DNA of 64,000 bases. Source: Clostridia bacterium. Lineage in GTDB: Bacteria > Bacillota > Clostridia > TANB77 > CAG-508. The position numbers were made by a program, and so were the translations under genes. Shown in pieces: positions 42,696-54,234 of the stretch (its first letter is position 1; the number at the start of each line of letters is the position of its first letter). The stretch is taken from NCBI GenBank assembly GCA_017625465.1, contig JAGAKS010000016.1, forward strand, positions 227,228 through 291,227, read 5' to 3'. The notes below the pieces were generated by a model. It searched no databases and was not told the DNA's origin. It saw nothing but the letters and a program-made list of their open reading frames with translations.

Positions 42696-43013
42696 TTATT
42701 TTATTTTGGCACCGCATTTTTTACAAACACGAACTTTTTCGCCTTTTTCTAGTACATATCCTACTCTTGTTGTTTTACCACATTTTGGACATACAACATT
42801 AACTTTTGAAACTGGAATTGCACATTCTGTAGGAATAATTCCACCTTCTTCACCTTGTTTTCTAGGTTTGATATGTTTTTTTCTAATATTAACACCTTTA
42901 ACAACTATTTTATTTGCTTTTGGCATTACTTCTATAACTTCTCCAGTTTTACCTTTATCATTTCCAGATAAAACTTGAACTTTATCACCTTTTTTGATTT
43001 TCACTCTATTCAC
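42696..43013 (-). CDS. rplX: Ribosomal protein L24
   Basis: 105 residues: KOW motif (KKGDKVQVLSGNDKGKTGEV) and a C-terminal zinc-like pattern (CPKCGKT, CKKCGAK). Assembly initiator of the large subunit. Confidence 0.98.
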   Translation of the reverse strand: MNRVKIKKGDKVQVLSGNDKGKTGEVIEVMPKANKIVVKGVNIRKKHIKPRKQGEEGGIIPTECAIPVSKVNVVCPKCGKTTRVGYVLEKGEKVRVCKKCGAKIK

Positions 43014-43041
43014 CTCTTTGCTTTGAATTTATATCTCTTAA

Positions 43042-43410
43042 TTATAATACTTCTGGAGCTAAAGATAATATTTTTAAATAATTTTTATCTCTTAATTCTC
43101 TAGCTACTGGTCCAAATATACGAGTTCCTTTTGGTGTTCCGTCTTCACGGATTATAACTGCTGCATTTTCATCAAATTTTACATAAGAACCATCAGCACG
43201 TCTAGCGCCTTTTTTACTTCTTACAACTACAGCTTTTACAACTTCACCTTTTTTTACAACACCACCTGGTGTAGCAGATTTAACAGAAGCAACTATAACA
43301 TCTCCTATTTCAGCATATTTTCTATGTGAACCGCCTAAACATCTAATGCACATTAATTCTCTTGCACCAGTGTTATCAGCAACTTTTAATCTACTTTGTT
43401 GTTGTACCAT
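43042..43410 (-). CDS. rplN: Ribosomal protein L14
   Basis: 122 residues; [19 protein letters not shown] and [13 protein letters not shown] are diagnostic. Confidence 0.99.
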   Translation of the reverse strand: MVQQQSRLKVADNTGARELMCIRCLGGSHRKYAEIGDVIVASVKSATPGGVVKKGEVVKAVVVRSKKGARRADGSYVKFDENAAVIIREDGTPKGTRIFGPVARELRDKNYLKILSLAPEVL

Positions 43411-43434
43411 GACACTTAAGTCCTCCTTTTACTA

Positions 43435-43698
43435 TTATTTAATTACGGCTTTCTCAACGATTTCAACAACTCTAAATCTTTTATCTTTAGATAAAGGTCT
43501 TGTTTCCATAACTAAAACTTTATCTCCAACTTTACAATTGTTTTCTTCGTCATGAGCTTTTAATTTGTATGTTCTTTTTACTGTTTTTTTGTAAATTGGG
43601 TGTGCAACACTTGTTTCAACAGCAACAACTACTGTTTTATCCATTTTATCAGAAACAACTGTACCAACCATTGATTTACGAAGATTTCTTTCTTCCAT
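43435..43698 (-). CDS. rpsQ: Ribosomal protein S17
   Basis: 87 residues; [20 protein letters not shown] and [19 protein letters not shown]-fold 16S binder. Confidence 0.98.
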   Translation of the reverse strand: MEERNLRKSMVGTVVSDKMDKTVVVAVETSVAHPIYKKTVKRTYKLKAHDEENNCKVGDKVLVMETRPLSKDKRFRVVEIVEKAVIK

Positions 43699-43720
43699 TA
43701 GGGATTACTCCTTTCTTAAA

Positions 43721-43918
43721 TTAATTTGCTTTTAATTCTCTTTGTCTAAGTTCAGTTTTAATTCTAGCTATATTTTTTCTAACTTCTTTTATTTTCATAG
43801 GATTAACTAATCCGTTAGTAGCTAGGCTAAATCTCAACTTGAATAGTTCAGTTTTTAATTCACTTAGCTCTTTTTCTAGCTCTGGTGAAGACATTTCTTT
43901 TATTTTATTATTCTTCAA
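43721..43918 (-). CDS. rpmC: Ribosomal protein L29
   Basis: 65 residues if started at the TTG at 43918, which gives a family-like start ([17 protein letters not shown]) with GGTGG upstream; GTG codons 12 nt earlier are alternatives. Overlaps the end of rplP. Confidence 0.9.
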   Translation of the reverse strand: MKNNKIKEMSSPELEKELSELKTELFKLRFSLATNGLVNPMKIKEVRKNIARIKTELRQRELKAN

Positions 43919-44348
43919 CTTGATCACCACCTACTTCAATTTCTCTTTTTACGAATTTTGTTTGAACTGGTAATTTGTGAGATGCTAATCTTAAAGCTTC
44001 TCTAGCAACTTCTTCAGAAACACCTGCGATTTCAAACATAACTCTTCCTGGTTTTACTACTGCTACCCAATATTCTGGAGCACCTTTACCTTTACCCATA
44101 CGAGTTTCAGCTGGTTTTTTAGTAACTGGTTTGTCTGGGAATATTTTAATCCAAACTTTACCACCTCTTTTAATGTAACGAGTCATTGCAACTCTGGCTG
44201 CTTCGATTTGATTTGCTTTAATCCATCCAGCAGTTGTAGCTTGTAATCCGAATTCACCTTCGTTTACTACATTTCCTCTTGTTGCTTTTCCTCTGTTTCT
44301 ACCTTTTTGCATTTTTCTATATTTTGATCTTTTTGGCATTACTGGCAT
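43908..44348 (-). CDS. rplP: Ribosomal protein L16
   Basis: 146 residues; [17 protein letters not shown] and [17 protein letters not shown]. The first ATG overlaps the rpsC stop (TAATG) with GGAGG 9 nt upstream. Part of the peptidyl-transferase region. Confidence 0.98.
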   Translation of the reverse strand: MPVMPKRSKYRKMQKGRNRGKATRGNVVNEGEFGLQATTAGWIKANQIEAARVAMTRYIKRGGKVWIKIFPDKPVTKKPAETRMGKGKGAPEYWVAVVKPGRVMFEIAGVSEEVAREALRLASHKLPVQTKFVKREIEVGGDQVEE

Positions 44349-45007
44349 TAGTCATTACCTCCTTTTGCTGTTTGTTTAGCTTTAAGAATTTCGCCTTTAT
44401 AGATCCAAACTTTTACACCTATTTTACCATAAGTTGTATCAGCTTCTGCGAATCCATAGTCGATATCAGCTCTTAAAGTTTGTAGAGGTATAGTTCCATC
44501 TTTGTAGAATTCTGTTCTAGCCATATCAGCTCCACCTAATCTTCCAGATACTGCAGTTTTAATACCTAAAGCACCTGATTTCATAGCTTTTTGCATACAT
44601 TGTTTCATGGCTCTTCTGAAAGAAATTCTTCTCTCTAATTGTCCAGCGATATTTTCTGCTACTAATTGAGCATCAATATCAACATTTTTTACCTCAACAA
44701 TATTTAAATTAACTTCTTTATTAATCATTTTTTCTAATTCAGCTTTTAAAGCTTCTGAAAGGTTTCCACCTTTTCCTATTACTAAACCTGGTTTAGCTGT
44801 ATATACGTTTACTTTTACGCATTTAGCAGTTCTCTCTATTTCAATTTTTGAAATTCCGCTAATGAATAGTTTTTTCTTTACATATTTACGAATTTCGTGA
44901 TCTTCTACTAAGTAGTCACTAAAGTTTTTAGAATCTGCATACCATTTAGAATTCCAATCTCTAATAACACCTACTCTTATTCCATTTGGATGAACTTTTT
45001 GTCCCAT
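44348..45007 (-). CDS. rpsC: Ribosomal protein S3
   Basis: 219 residues; [19 protein letters not shown] domain with GLVIGKGG, and [12 protein letters not shown]. At the mRNA entry site of the 30S subunit. Confidence 0.99.
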   Translation of the reverse strand: MGQKVHPNGIRVGVIRDWNSKWYADSKNFSDYLVEDHEIRKYVKKKLFISGISKIEIERTAKCVKVNVYTAKPGLVIGKGGNLSEALKAELEKMINKEVNLNIVEVKNVDIDAQLVAENIAGQLERRISFRRAMKQCMQKAMKSGALGIKTAVSGRLGGADMARTEFYKDGTIPLQTLRADIDYGFAEADTTYGKIGVKVWIYKGEILKAKQTAKGGND

Positions 45008-45029
45008 GTCGTAAATATCCTCCTTTCTT

Positions 45030-45389
45030 TTATTTACTCTCTCTTAAAACTATTGTAATATGACTTGTTCTTTTTCTAATTCTAACAGCTGATCCTTTTG
45101 CAGCTGGTCTTATTCTTTTTAAAGTAGGTCCTTGGTTTGCATAAATTTCTGCAACATAAAGGTTACTTCTATTCATAAAGTGATTGTTTTCAGCATTAGC
45201 TATAGCTGATTTTAATAGTTTTTCTAAAATTTCTGCTGAAGCTTTAGGAGCAAATTTTACTATTGTTAAAGCTTCATCAACTTTTTTACCTCTGATTAAA
45301 TCTGCTACGATTTTAACTTTTCTTGCTGAAATTCTAGCATAACTTAAAGTAGCTTTTGCTTCTACTACTGTAGCTTGATTTTCTTCCAC
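45030..45389 (-). CDS. rplV: Ribosomal protein L22
   Basis: 119 residues; [19 protein letters not shown] and the exit-tunnel loop [20 protein letters not shown]. Confidence 0.99.
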   Translation of the reverse strand: MEENQATVVEAKATLSYARISARKVKIVADLIRGKKVDEALTIVKFAPKASAEILEKLLKSAIANAENNHFMNRSNLYVAEIYANQGPTLKRIRPAAKGSAVRIRKRTSHITIVLRESK

Positions 45390-45430
45390 AGTTATATCCT
45401 CCTTTTATTTTTTAAGATATAAATCTCATT

Positions 45431-45706
45431 TTATTTCTTTGTTGTTTTGTCTCCTGCATGACCTTTGAAAGTTCTTGTTGGAGCGAATTCACCTAATTTA
45501 TGTCCAATCATTTCTTCTGAAATATAAACTGGTACATGTTTTCTACCATCATGAACAGCTATTGTGTGTCCAACCATTTGTGGGTAGATTGTAGATGCTC
45601 TTGACCATGTTTTTAAAACTTCTTTTTTACCTGTTTCGTTCATAGCTTCAATTCTTTTTAATAATTCAGGAGCTACGAAAGGTACTTTTTTACTTGATCT
45701 TGACAT
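45431..45706 (-). CDS. rpsS: Ribosomal protein S19
   Basis: 91 residues; [19 protein letters not shown] and [19 protein letters not shown] are diagnostic. Confidence 0.99.
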   Translation of the reverse strand: MSRSSKKVPFVAPELLKRIEAMNETGKKEVLKTWSRASTIYPQMVGHTIAVHDGRKHVPVYISEEMIGHKLGEFAPTRTFKGHAGDKTTKK

Positions 45707-45722
45707 TTATTTTTCTCCTTCC

Positions 45723-46550
45723 TTATTTTCTTCTCTTAACTATAAATTTATTTGATTGTTTCTTTTTATTTCTTGTCTTATATCCTAATGCTGGTTTACC
45801 CCAAGGAGTCATAGGTCCACTATGTCCAACTGGTGCTCTACCTTCACCACCACCATGTGGGTGATCATTAGGGTTCATAACAGATCCTCTAACAGTAGGT
45901 CTGATACCCATATGTCTTTTTCTACCAGCTTTACCTAATTTAATATTTTCGTGGTCGCTGTTTCCGATTGTTCCTATTGTAGCTCTACATCTTACAGCTA
46001 CTAATCTCATTTCTCCTGATGGAAGTCTTACGTGAGCATAAGCTCCTTCTTTAGCCATTAATTGAGCTTCTTGACCAGCTCCTCTAACTAATTTTCCACC
46101 TTGACCTGGATTTAACTCGATATTGTGGATCATTGTACCAACTGGAATGCTTTCGATTGGCATTGCATTTCCTGGTTTGATATCAACTTTAGCTCCTGAG
46201 ATAACTTTATCTCCATCTGTTAATCCTTTTGGTGCTAAGATGTAAGATTTTGTTCCATCTTCATATTCTATTAAAGCGATATTTGCACTTCTGTTTGGAT
46301 CATATTCGATACCAATAACTGTTGCATACATATCATCTTTTTGTCTTTTAAAATCTATTAATCTGTATTTTTGTCTGTTTCCACCACCTTGGTGTCTAAC
46401 TGTAATTCTACCATAAGAATTTCTACCTGCATTTTTCTTTTTAGCAACTAATAAAGATTTTTCAGGATCTTTTTTTGTGATTTCTTCGAATGTTGAAGAA
46501 GTCATATTTCTTCTTGATGGTGTATAAGGTCTATATGTTCTAATTCCCAT
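45723..46550 (-). CDS. rplB: Ribosomal protein L2
   Basis: 275 residues; [16 protein letters not shown] and the C-terminal [14 protein letters not shown] with the conserved His. Needed for subunit joining. Confidence 0.99.
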   Translation of the reverse strand: MGIRTYRPYTPSRRNMTSSTFEEITKKDPEKSLLVAKKKNAGRNSYGRITVRHQGGGNRQKYRLIDFKRQKDDMYATVIGIEYDPNRSANIALIEYEDGTKSYILAPKGLTDGDKVISGAKVDIKPGNAMPIESIPVGTMIHNIELNPGQGGKLVRGAGQEAQLMAKEGAYAHVRLPSGEMRLVAVRCRATIGTIGNSDHENIKLGKAGRKRHMGIRPTVRGSVMNPNDHPHGGGEGRAPVGHSGPMTPWGKPALGYKTRNKKKQSNKFIVKRRK

Positions 46551-46646
46551 TTTTAAAATCCTCTTCTCTAATATATTTGAGCAATTTTCCTGTGCTCTCA
46601 GTTATTTTTTATTGTCCCAGTATTATCTGGATATTTGTTTTGGAAC

Positions 46647-46994
46647 CTAAGCTCCCATAAATTCGCTAATTGAATCTTTGTATTTTTTAGAAACTTTAAC
46701 TTCTTTTCCACCTTTACCTAAGTAAGATTTTGTAGAAGCAGTTGTATCTATAGTAACGATTGCTTTTTTCCAATCTGAAGTTCTACCTTGGTGAACTCCT
46801 ACTCTTTTTTCTTTACCTTTTACTGAAATAGTATTTACATTTAATACTTTTACTTCAAATAATTTTTCAACAGCTTTTTTAATATCAACTTTTGTTGCTT
46901 TTTTTGCAACTTTGAAAGTGTATTTACCTTCTTGCATATCAGCGCTACTTTTTTCAGTAACAACTGGAGCTATTATAATTTCTTCTGCTACCAT
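46647..46994 (-). CDS. rplW: Ribosomal protein L23
   Basis: 115 residues; [20 protein letters not shown] and [19 protein letters not shown]. Docking site for trigger factor and SRP at the exit tunnel. The C-terminus is slightly extended. Confidence 0.98.
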   Translation of the reverse strand: MVAEEIIIAPVVTEKSSADMQEGKYTFKVAKKATKVDIKKAVEKLFEVKVLNVNTISVKGKEKRVGVHQGRTSDWKKAIVTIDTTASTKSYLGKGGKEVKVSKKYKDSISEFMGA

Positions 46995-46996
46995 GA

Positions 46997-47620
46997 TTAA
47001 GCATACACCTCCTCTAATTTTTTAACAGTATCTACTGTTACTACTAATTTTTTATATTTTAATAAATCATAAACGTTTATTGTAGCTACTGAACTTGTTC
47101 TAACACCTTCTAGGTTTCTAGCTGATTTTTGAACAACTTCATCTTTATCTGCTAATAAAACTAAAGCTTTATCTGTAACTTTTAAGTTTTTCATAGCATC
47201 AGCCATTTGTTTTGTTTTGATTTCTTTGAAATCAAATTTATCAACAACTACTAAGTTTTCTTCTAATACTTTTGAACTTAATAATGATTTGATAGCTAAT
47301 CTCTTTTCTTTTTTGTTTATTCTGTATTTATATGAACGTGGTTTTGGTCCTAAAGCTATACCACCTTTAATCCATTGTGTAGCTCTGATTGAACCTTGTC
47401 TTGCTCTACCAGTTCCTTTTTGTCTCCATGGTTTTCTACCACCACCTCTAACTTCAGCTCTTGTTTTAGTGCTTTGTGTACCTTGTCTTTGATTTGCAAG
47501 ATAATTAACTAATACACTATGTACAACAGCTTCGTTTGGTGCAACAGCAAAAACTGCATCGTTTAACTCTATATTGCTAACTTTCTTTCCTTCTACATTA
47601 TATACATCTATCTTAGCCAT
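46997..47620 (-). CDS. rplD: Ribosomal protein L4
   Basis: 207 residues; tunnel loop [19 protein letters not shown] is intact. In many bacteria L4 autoregulates the S10 operon through its leader; a structured leader exists here. Confidence 0.99.
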   Translation of the reverse strand: MAKIDVYNVEGKKVSNIELNDAVFAVAPNEAVVHSVLVNYLANQRQGTQSTKTRAEVRGGGRKPWRQKGTGRARQGSIRATQWIKGGIALGPKPRSYKYRINKKEKRLAIKSLLSSKVLEENLVVVDKFDFKEIKTKQMADAMKNLKVTDKALVLLADKDEVVQKSARNLEGVRTSSVATINVYDLLKYKKLVVTVDTVKKLEEVYA

Positions 47621-47639
47621 TTACTTTTCCTCCTTCCTT

Positions 47640-48278
47640 CTATTTAGATGCTTTTACGCTTTTTCTAATTTTTAATATGCTACCTTTGTTTCCTGGTACT
47701 GAACCTTTAACTAATATAGCATTTTTATCTAAGTCAACTCTAACAACTTCTAAGTTTTGAATTGTAACTTTTTCTACACCCATGTGTCCTGGTAAGTTTT
47801 TACCTTTAAATACTCTACCTGGTGTAGATGTTGGTCCCATTGAACCTGGTCTTCTGTGATACATAGAACCATGTCCCATTGGTCCTCTAGATTGTCCGTG
47901 ACGTTTAATAACACCTTGGAAACCTTTACCTTTTGTGATGCCTTGTACATCAACTGCATCTCCTGCTACAAATACATCAGCTGTAACTACGTTACCAACT
48001 TTTTGTTCACCAATGCATTCTTCGCATGCTCTAAATTCTCTTAAATGTTTTGCTGGTTTAACATCTGCTTTTGCAAAATGTCCTTTTAATGGTTTGTTAA
48101 CTTTGTATTCTTTAACTTCTCCATAACCTAATTGAACAGCATTGTATCCATCAGTTTCAACTGTTTTTACTTGAGTTACTGTACATGGACCAGCTTCTAT
48201 AACAGTTACTGGAATAACTACTCCATTTTCATCAAATATTTGAGTCATTCCAACTTTCTTTCCTATAATTGCTTTCAT
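47640..48278 (-). CDS. rplC: Ribosomal protein L3
   Basis: 212 residues; [17 protein letters not shown] and [20 protein letters not shown]. The central extension contacts the peptidyl-transferase center. Confidence 0.99.
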   Translation of the reverse strand: MKAIIGKKVGMTQIFDENGVVIPVTVIEAGPCTVTQVKTVETDGYNAVQLGYGEVKEYKVNKPLKGHFAKADVKPAKHLREFRACEECIGEQKVGNVVTADVFVAGDAVDVQGITKGKGFQGVIKRHGQSRGPMGHGSMYHRRPGSMGPTSTPGRVFKGKNLPGHMGVEKVTIQNLEVVRVDLDKNAILVKGSVPGNKGSILKIRKSVKASK

Positions 48279-48393
48279 TTTAATTCCTCCTACTATTGGC
48301 TGAGTTTTTCCCAGCTTGGTCTCTGAGGCTGTTTGTGTTTTGTTTTACAGCGTCAGCATGCAAACGATTTAACGTTTGTTTATATTATAAAAA

Positions 48394-48723
48394 TTAGAAT
48401 TTGATTTCGATATCAACACCTGCTGGTAAATCTAACTTACTTAAGCTATCAACAGTTTTTTGTGTTGGATAAAGAATATCAATAACTCTTTTGTGTGTTC
48501 TCATTTCAAATTGTTCTCTTGAATCTTTGTGTTTGTGTGGAGAACGTAATATTGTTACGATTTCTTTTTCTGTTGGAAGTGGAACTGGACCTGAAACTTT
48601 AGCTCCTGTTCTTTTAGCAGTATCTACTATTTTTTCAGCAGACTGTTCTAAAACAACATGATCATAAGCTTTTAATCTAATTCTGATTTTGTCGCTTCCT
48701 ACTTTTGTGTTTGATGTTGCCAT
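48394..48723 (-). CDS. rpsJ: Ribosomal protein S10
   Basis: 109 residues; [20 protein letters not shown] and [19 protein letters not shown]. First gene of the operon; also known as the NusE transcription factor. Confidence 0.99.
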   Translation of the reverse strand: MATSNTKVGSDKIRIRLKAYDHVVLEQSAEKIVDTAKRTGAKVSGPVPLPTEKEIVTILRSPHKHKDSREQFEMRTHKRVIDILYPTQKTVDSLSKLDLPAGVDIEIKF

Positions 48724-48970
48724 TTTAAATTTCCCTCCTTAATTATTTTCTTATGGCTAACGGCAAGTTATCAACGCATCCTGGTGTATCGTATATACAC
48801 ATTTTAAAATCCAAGTCCATCCTTAGTATTTAAAATCATATAATTTTGGTCTTGGATAAGTATGCATTTATCAAACTTATCGCCCGGTCTAAGCCAAGAC
48901 ATACTCCACAGAAGTTCCCTCCACCCTTACGGATGTAGCCACATTCTGCTTCATCGCTTTATCTTACGCA
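48724..48970 (-). ncRNA. Structured leader of the S10 operon
   Basis: About 245 nt separate the promoter from rpsJ. The RNA can form several helices, including a long one with TCCAAG / CTTGGA and AAAAT / ATTTT arms, and it is more GC-rich than intergenic DNA nearby (GGTGGAGGGAACTTCTGTGG, GACCGGGCGATAAG). Ribosomal-protein leaders of this type often bind L4 or S10-operon products. I do not recognise a named family. Confidence 0.5.
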
Positions 48971-48976
48971 AGTAAT

Positions 48977-49006
48977 ATTATACTACTTGCTACTACCTCT
49001 TGTCAA
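48977..49006 (-). promoter_or_regulatory. Promoter of the S10-spc-alpha operon
   Basis: Consensus TTGACA (49006-49001), 18-nt spacer, TATAAT (48982-48977) on the minus strand. Confidence 0.85.
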
Positions 49007-49081
49007 CTGTTTTTTGACATTTTTTCAAAAAACTTGAAACTTTTACATTTTTTGAAAATTGATATCATTATATAAGAAAAT

Positions 49082-49126
49082 AAAGTCCAAATTGTTAGTT
49101 TTTTTTACTAACCAATCGGACTTTAT
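49082..49126 (-). terminator. Terminator of glyS
   Basis: Hairpin with AAAGTCC / GGACTTT and GTTAGT / ACTAAC arms just after the glyS stop, followed by T-rich sequence. Confidence 0.75.
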
Positions 49127-49138
49127 TATAATTTAAAA

Positions 49139-50521
49139 TTAGAATTCTAATTTTGAAGATATATAAGCTGGAACTTCTTCTATTTTTATTCTTACTTGTT
49201 CCATTGTATCTCTATCTCTTACAGTAACACATCCGTCATTTTCTGTTTCAAAATCTACTGTAATACAATATGGAGTACCTATTTCATCTTCTCTTCTATA
49301 TCTTTTTCCTATACTTCCAGCTTCATCATAGTCACACATAAAGCTTTTTGAAAGTTCTGCATATATATCAGAAGCTTTATCACTTAATTTCTTTGAAAGT
49401 GGTAAAATAGCTGCTTTATATGGAGCTAATGCTGGATGTAAATGAAGAACAACTCTTGTATCTCCTTCTCCAACTGTTTCTTCTTCATAGCTATTACAAA
49501 GAAAAGCTAAAGCAACTCTATCGCATCCAAGTGATGGTTCTATACAATAAGGAATGTATCTTTCATTTGTTTCTGGATCTAGATATGTCATATCTTCTTT
49601 TGAATATTCTTGATGTTGTTTTAAATCAAAATCTGTTCTATCTGCAATTCCCCAAAGTTCGCCCCATCCAAATGGGAAGGTAAACTCAATATCTGTTGTT
49701 GCATTGCTATAATGAGAAAGTTCTGCTTGCTCGTGGTCTCTTAATCTGATATTTTCTGGCTTCATTCCTAAATTTAAAAGCCAATTTTTGCAATAATCTT
49801 TCCAATAAGCATGCCATTCTAAATCTGTTCCTGGCTTGCAGAAAAATTCAAGCTCCATTTGTTCAAACTCTCTAGTTCTAAAAGTAAAGTTTCCTGGTGT
49901 AATTTCATTTCTAAAAGATTTTCCTATTTGAGCAATACCCATTGGCATTTTTCTTCTTGTTGTTCTTAAAACATTTTTAAAGTTTACAAATATACCTTGT
50001 GCCGTTTCAGGTCTTAAATAAATTTCTGCTTTTGCATCTTCTGTAACACCTTGATATGTTTTGAACATCAAGTTGAATTTTCTAATTTCTGTGAAATTAT
50101 GTTTTCCACAGTTTGGGCAATCTATTTTGTTGTCGTCCATAAATTTTATCATTTCACTATCAGACATTCCATCTGCAATCATATCTTTTCCATTTGCATG
50201 AGCCCATTCTTCAATAAGTTTATCTGCTCTATGACGTGTTTTACATTCTTTACAGTCTATAAGTGGATCACTAAATCCTCCAACATGTCCTGATGCAACC
50301 CAAGTTTGCGGATTCATTAAAATTGCTGCATCTAATCCTACATTGTATTTTGTTTCTTGAACAAATTTTTTAAACCATGCCTTTTTTATGTTGTTTTTTA
50401 ATTCTACTCCTAAAGGACCATAATCCCAAGAGTTTGCTAATCCTCCGTAAATTTCAGAGCCTGGATATACATATCCTCTAGCTTTGCATAAGTTTACAAT
50501 TTTTTCCATTGATTCTACCAT
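49139..50521 (-). CDS. glyS: Glycyl-tRNA synthetase, alpha2 (dimeric) type
   Basis: 460-residue class II synthetase; motifs [51 protein letters not shown] and [12 protein letters not shown]. It charges tRNA-Gly with glycine. The ATG at 50521 has GGGAGG upstream and is preceded by a T-box. Glycine tRNA supply is of interest because the CGG shift sites here resume on GGN codons. Confidence 0.97.
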   Translation of the reverse strand: MVESMEKIVNLCKARGYVYPGSEIYGGLANSWDYGPLGVELKNNIKKAWFKKFVQETKYNVGLDAAILMNPQTWVASGHVGGFSDPLIDCKECKTRHRADKLIEEWAHANGKDMIADGMSDSEMIKFMDDNKIDCPNCGKHNFTEIRKFNLMFKTYQGVTEDAKAEIYLRPETAQGIFVNFKNVLRTTRRKMPMGIAQIGKSFRNEITPGNFTFRTREFEQMELEFFCKPGTDLEWHAYWKDYCKNWLLNLGMKPENIRLRDHEQAELSHYSNATTDIEFTFPFGWGELWGIADRTDFDLKQHQEYSKEDMTYLDPETNERYIPYCIEPSLGCDRVALAFLCNSYEEETVGEGDTRVVLHLHPALAPYKAAILPLSKKLSDKASDIYAELSKSFMCDYDEAGSIGKRYRREDEIGTPYCITVDFETENDGCVTVRDRDTMEQVRIKIEEVPAYISSKLEF

Positions 50522-50529
50522 AGTCGGTA

Positions 50530-50760
50530 CCTCCCTTAATTATATTTACTAGAGAAAACAAAAACGCTTACTTCTCTAGCATATTGCTAGGGACGTAAGC
50601 GATGCTTGCGCGGTTCCACCCTAATTGGCTTATAGCCCACCTTAATTTATTCTGCTCCAAAGTTCCAAAATATATTTAGACATTGTTTAGTTCACACTAT
50701 CCTAAACTCACTTAAAATATCTTTTTAATATATTCCCTCTTTTTCAACGCAACATATTTA
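50530..50760 (-). promoter_or_regulatory. T-box: T-box riboswitch upstream of glyS
   Basis: The T-box sequence AGGGTGGAACCGCG is on the minus strand at 50622-50609. The competing terminator (CGCTTAC ... GTAAGCG followed by TTTTTGTTTT) is at about 50600-50555. Uncharged tRNA-Gly pairing would stabilise the antiterminator and allow glyS expression. Confidence 0.93.
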
Positions 50761-50833
50761 ATATGTATATATTTTACAAAAATTGTTTTTCAAAGTCAAG
50801 TATTTTTATCATTTTTGTATTATGTTAATTATT

Positions 50834-50891
50834 TTATCCACATTATCCACTTTTGCAAACCTGTGGATAATGTGGATAAGTTTGTGGATAA
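50834..50891. promoter_or_regulatory. Cluster of five DnaA boxes
   Basis: Four exact TTATCCACA sites and one with a single mismatch: 50834-50842 and 50843-50851 (plus), 50862-50870, 50871-50879 and 50883-50891 (minus), forming an inverted arrangement in AT-rich non-coding DNA (50761-51003). dnaA/dnaN are not in the window, and genes on both sides share one strand. Confidence 0.7.
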
Positions 50892-51003
50892 CTTATATAT
50901 AGGCGTTTTTCGACATTATTTTGTACACATACTTTATGTTACTTAATTATATAATCTAATTTTCTATTTTTTATGTGTACAGTATGTATGTTCGCATTAA
51001 ATA

Positions 51004-53023
51004 TCAGTTTTGGGCAAAATACTCATGTTTTGAATGTTTTGCCTTTTTGTGCATTGTTTTTTTATTTGATTTAAAAATATTTTTACGAGTAAAAGTTATT
51101 ATATAATCCAGTATTAATAATGCAAATAAGAAATATGCTATAAAAGCCGTAACTGTCATTGGTATAACATATCTATCTACTGTTGCTCCTAAAGCAGCAT
51201 AACTCATTACTCCTCCATAAGTTGTTACATACAATATTATTATAAATTGTAATAAATTCATTTTTTCCTGAGTTATATATTTTTTATCACGTAGTATCGT
51301 GAAAATTATATACATTACTACTGAACAAACAAGCATTAAAGGTGTATGCCATAAAGCAAGCTCCATTAATGTTATAAGTCTATGTATATTCGTGTTCATA
51401 TAACCATTTAATAAACCTGATATTTTATTTTGCTCTATATCGCACTTATATTCTTTTACAAATTGTTCATAATTTTCATTCACATCTACTAAGTTACTAG
51501 TTCCTGGTGTATATATTTTAGATGAGATATTGAAATTTTCCCTTTCATAAGGTGAAAAATCTCCTTCTTTTACAAATATTATATTCCAATAATTTTGGTG
51601 ATAAGAACTATATACTTGTTTTGGATAATGTAATAATACTGTTAGATAAAATTTTAATTGATTTTTAAAACTATCATTTTCATTGTAAAAATATACAAAA
51701 AATTTATCATCAACTTCATCTTTATATACTTTAAAATATGTATCTTCTAATGTTCCATTCATAATTCTATCTATTTTTTGATTGTCTGAAACAGAAATTC
51801 TATCTCTATTTACAGTTGCTGGTAAAGTTTCTACTTGTAAACCATCACCTATAACAATGCGCTTTTTCTCGTCTTTAGAAAGTTCTTCAAAATTATATGG
51901 TCCAGCAACGCTTTCACCTAAAGCACCTATTATTAATCTATTTTCTATTCTAGTTGCTGCAGTAGCTTTTAATACATCAATTCCACTTTTCTCACTATTA
52001 GACGTATTTGTTACATTATTATTGGTAGCATTCTGAGCCGATTTATTTTCTTCATCATATACATATTTTTCATATTCTTCATCAAAACTAAAATGATTAT
52101 ATGCAATTCCTAGTACAACAAACATTAAAATTACCATTGAAATTTTTATTGCTCTTGTAGCATTGTTTTTGTGAGAAAATAATTGATAAAGCAGAAAACT
52201 ACCTGCAAAAATAAAAGCAATCGCAAAAATACATAAACATATAAGCTTTATATAAAATTTAAATTCAATAGTTGCACCTGCCATAAAGGCACTCCATAGT
52301 TTTATACTATATAGAAGTGACAAAGCAACTGAGAATACAGTTAACATTCTATATACAATATTTTTATAATTAAAATTATTAATAATTGATAAAAATGCAA
52401 TTACTAAAATTGGAATAAGTGAAAGCACTACTAAGGATTGCTTTACATGATAAAGTAACACGGTTGTTAATGAAAATATAACAGGAACAATAATCATGCC
52501 GCACTTTATTTTTTGACCATTTATAATCCATCCAGCACCAGCCCAAAGCACAAATAACTGCAACACTAGTTATTCCTACAAATTCTGTAAGAGCTGTATG
52601 ATAATATCCAAAAATCATAGGATTTAAAGCAATAAAAGCACCTACAAACCCAATAAAAGCTAAATTATACAGCTTGTTTTTTAAAATTCCTAAATTTTTC
52701 AACTTTTTGTATATCAAATACATTGAACAAATCATAATACAATAGAAAACAAACATCAGATTAAGCAAACCAGCAATATTAGTTTTTCCAAAACTTTGAC
52801 TTAATTTTATAAGCCATGGAAAACCTATACCTCTATGTGCAATCCAATCTTCTTGCATATTTTCACTTCCTATAAAAGATGCTAATCCAATATATTCAGT
52901 AGAATCCCAAGTAAGATTAAGATTATAACTAAAAAATATGACAGCTAGCACTACTATAATTACTAACAATGCTAGTATTTCTTTTATATTATTAATTTGT
53001 TTTGTTGATATATTTTTTTTCAC
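51004..53023 (-). CDS. Large polytopic membrane protein; +1 frameshift at CGG
   Basis: Joined product 672 residues. GTG start at 53023 with GGAG, 9 nt after rsgA. The first 174 codons (helix, then NLTWDSTEYIGLASFIG and DWIAHRGIGFPWLIKL, a GT-C-like loop) lead to ...WSKNKV and CGG (52501-52499). Skipping C continues GMIIVPVIFSLTTVLLYHV with further helices, an extracellular domain (about 280-490) and four C-terminal helices. In the zero frame there follow 40 unrelated codons. The late extracellular domain and helix layout suit a lipid-linked glycan transferase or exporter; function unknown. The shift again joins two halves of one membrane protein. Confidence 0.75.
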
Positions 53024-53032
53024 AATTTTCTC

Positions 53033-54079
53033 CTATTTTCTATTTTTATTATATTTTGCAATTTCTTTAAATTTCTTCTTTTTTTCAGCTAAATACTGCT
53101 CTGTATTTTTGGAATATTTTAACTCATTTTTTAACTTTATATATGAGTGAAATCTTTCTTGTGATATTTCACCATTTTCGATAGCTTCTAAAATTCTACA
53201 ACCAGGTTCGTTTGTATGCGTACAATCTGTATATTTGCACATACCAATATACTGTTCTATATCTTGAAAAGTTCTGTCTATTCCTTCTTCAGAATTCCAC
53301 ATTCCAAGTTCTCTCATACCTGGGGTATCAATAATCATCGTACCATTTGGAAGCATTAGTAATTGTCTATTTGTAGTAGTATGTTTTCCTTTAGAATCGT
53401 CTTCTCTAATTTCACTTGTTTTCATTACTTCAGCACCCATAAGAGTATTTACCAAAGTAGATTTTCCCACACCAGATGAACCCAAAAACACAAGAGTATT
53501 TTTAGGTTTAAAATACTTTTTCAAATTATCTAATCCTTCTCCAGTTTTACAACTTATTGCATAGACATCCACACCTATAGCTATATTTTCTACTTGAGTA
53601 ACATACTCATTTGCGTTTTCTACTAAATCACTCTTGGTAAGAATTATTATTGGAATTCCACCTGATTCCCATGCTAAGCTCAAATATCTTTCTAGTCTAT
53701 GTATGTTAAAATCGTTATTCAAAGACTGCATGATAAAAACATAATCAAAATTAGCTGCTACTAATTGTTCATGTTGTTCATGTAAATCTTTTCTCCTATC
53801 ATTAGAAGATGCCATCCTTGAAAAAGAACTTTCTCTTTTTATAGTTTCTACAATTCTACTATCTCCACTATCATTCCAATCTATTAAAACAAAATCTCCT
53901 ATTGTAGGATAAATTGAATTAGGATTGTCGTAATAACTTCCAGCTTTTAATTTGGCATATCCTTTACCTTTATTGCATACAAATTCATATCTTTCTCTGT
54001 ATGTTGTTATAATTCTTGCTGGCAATAAATCGCCAAAATCTTTATCTACATTTTTAAAACCATATTCTTCTAAATTCAT
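53033..54079 (-). CDS. rsgA: Ribosome small-subunit-dependent GTPase A
   Basis: 348 residues with circularly permuted GTPase motifs (TKSD, LGSSGVGKSTLVNTL, DTPGMREL), an N-terminal OB fold and a C-terminal zinc site (CKYTDCTHTNEPGCRILEA). It matures the 30S decoding region. Probably co-transcribed with the membrane protein downstream. Confidence 0.96.
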   Translation of the reverse strand: MNLEEYGFKNVDKDFGDLLPARIITTYRERYEFVCNKGKGYAKLKAGSYYDNPNSIYPTIGDFVLIDWNDSGDSRIVETIKRESSFSRMASSNDRRKDLHEQHEQLVAANFDYVFIMQSLNNDFNIHRLERYLSLAWESGGIPIIILTKSDLVENANEYVTQVENIAIGVDVYAISCKTGEGLDNLKKYFKPKNTLVFLGSSGVGKSTLVNTLMGAEVMKTSEIREDDSKGKHTTTNRQLLMLPNGTMIIDTPGMRELGMWNSEEGIDRTFQDIEQYIGMCKYTDCTHTNEPGCRILEAIENGEISQERFHSYIKLKNELKYSKNTEQYLAEKKKKFKEIAKYNKNRK

Positions 54080-54107
54080 TGTTTTTACTCCATCTTTTTA
54101 ATATTTC

Positions 54108-54155
54108 TTAAAAAGATTCTACGGATTCCAATTCACCCATTAAATTATATTTCAA
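54108..54155 (-). CDS. Possible 15-codon leader ORF upstream of rsgA
   Basis: A near-perfect ribosome site (TAAGGAGGT) precedes a TTG that opens MKYNLMGELESVESF and a stop, 28 nt before rsgA. It might be a translated leader; there is no other support. Confidence 0.25.
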   Translation of the reverse strand: MKYNLMGELESVESF

Positions 54156-54234
54156 AAAATACCTCCTTATACCATTAATATTTATAATTATATCATAAAT
54201 TATTTTTTTCGTATACAGCAATTTTATAATAAAA

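Noticed and set aside
50761-51003. Calling the DnaA-box cluster the chromosomal origin
   Set aside because: dnaA, dnaN and other origin neighbours are absent and genes do not diverge from it; reported only as a cluster.
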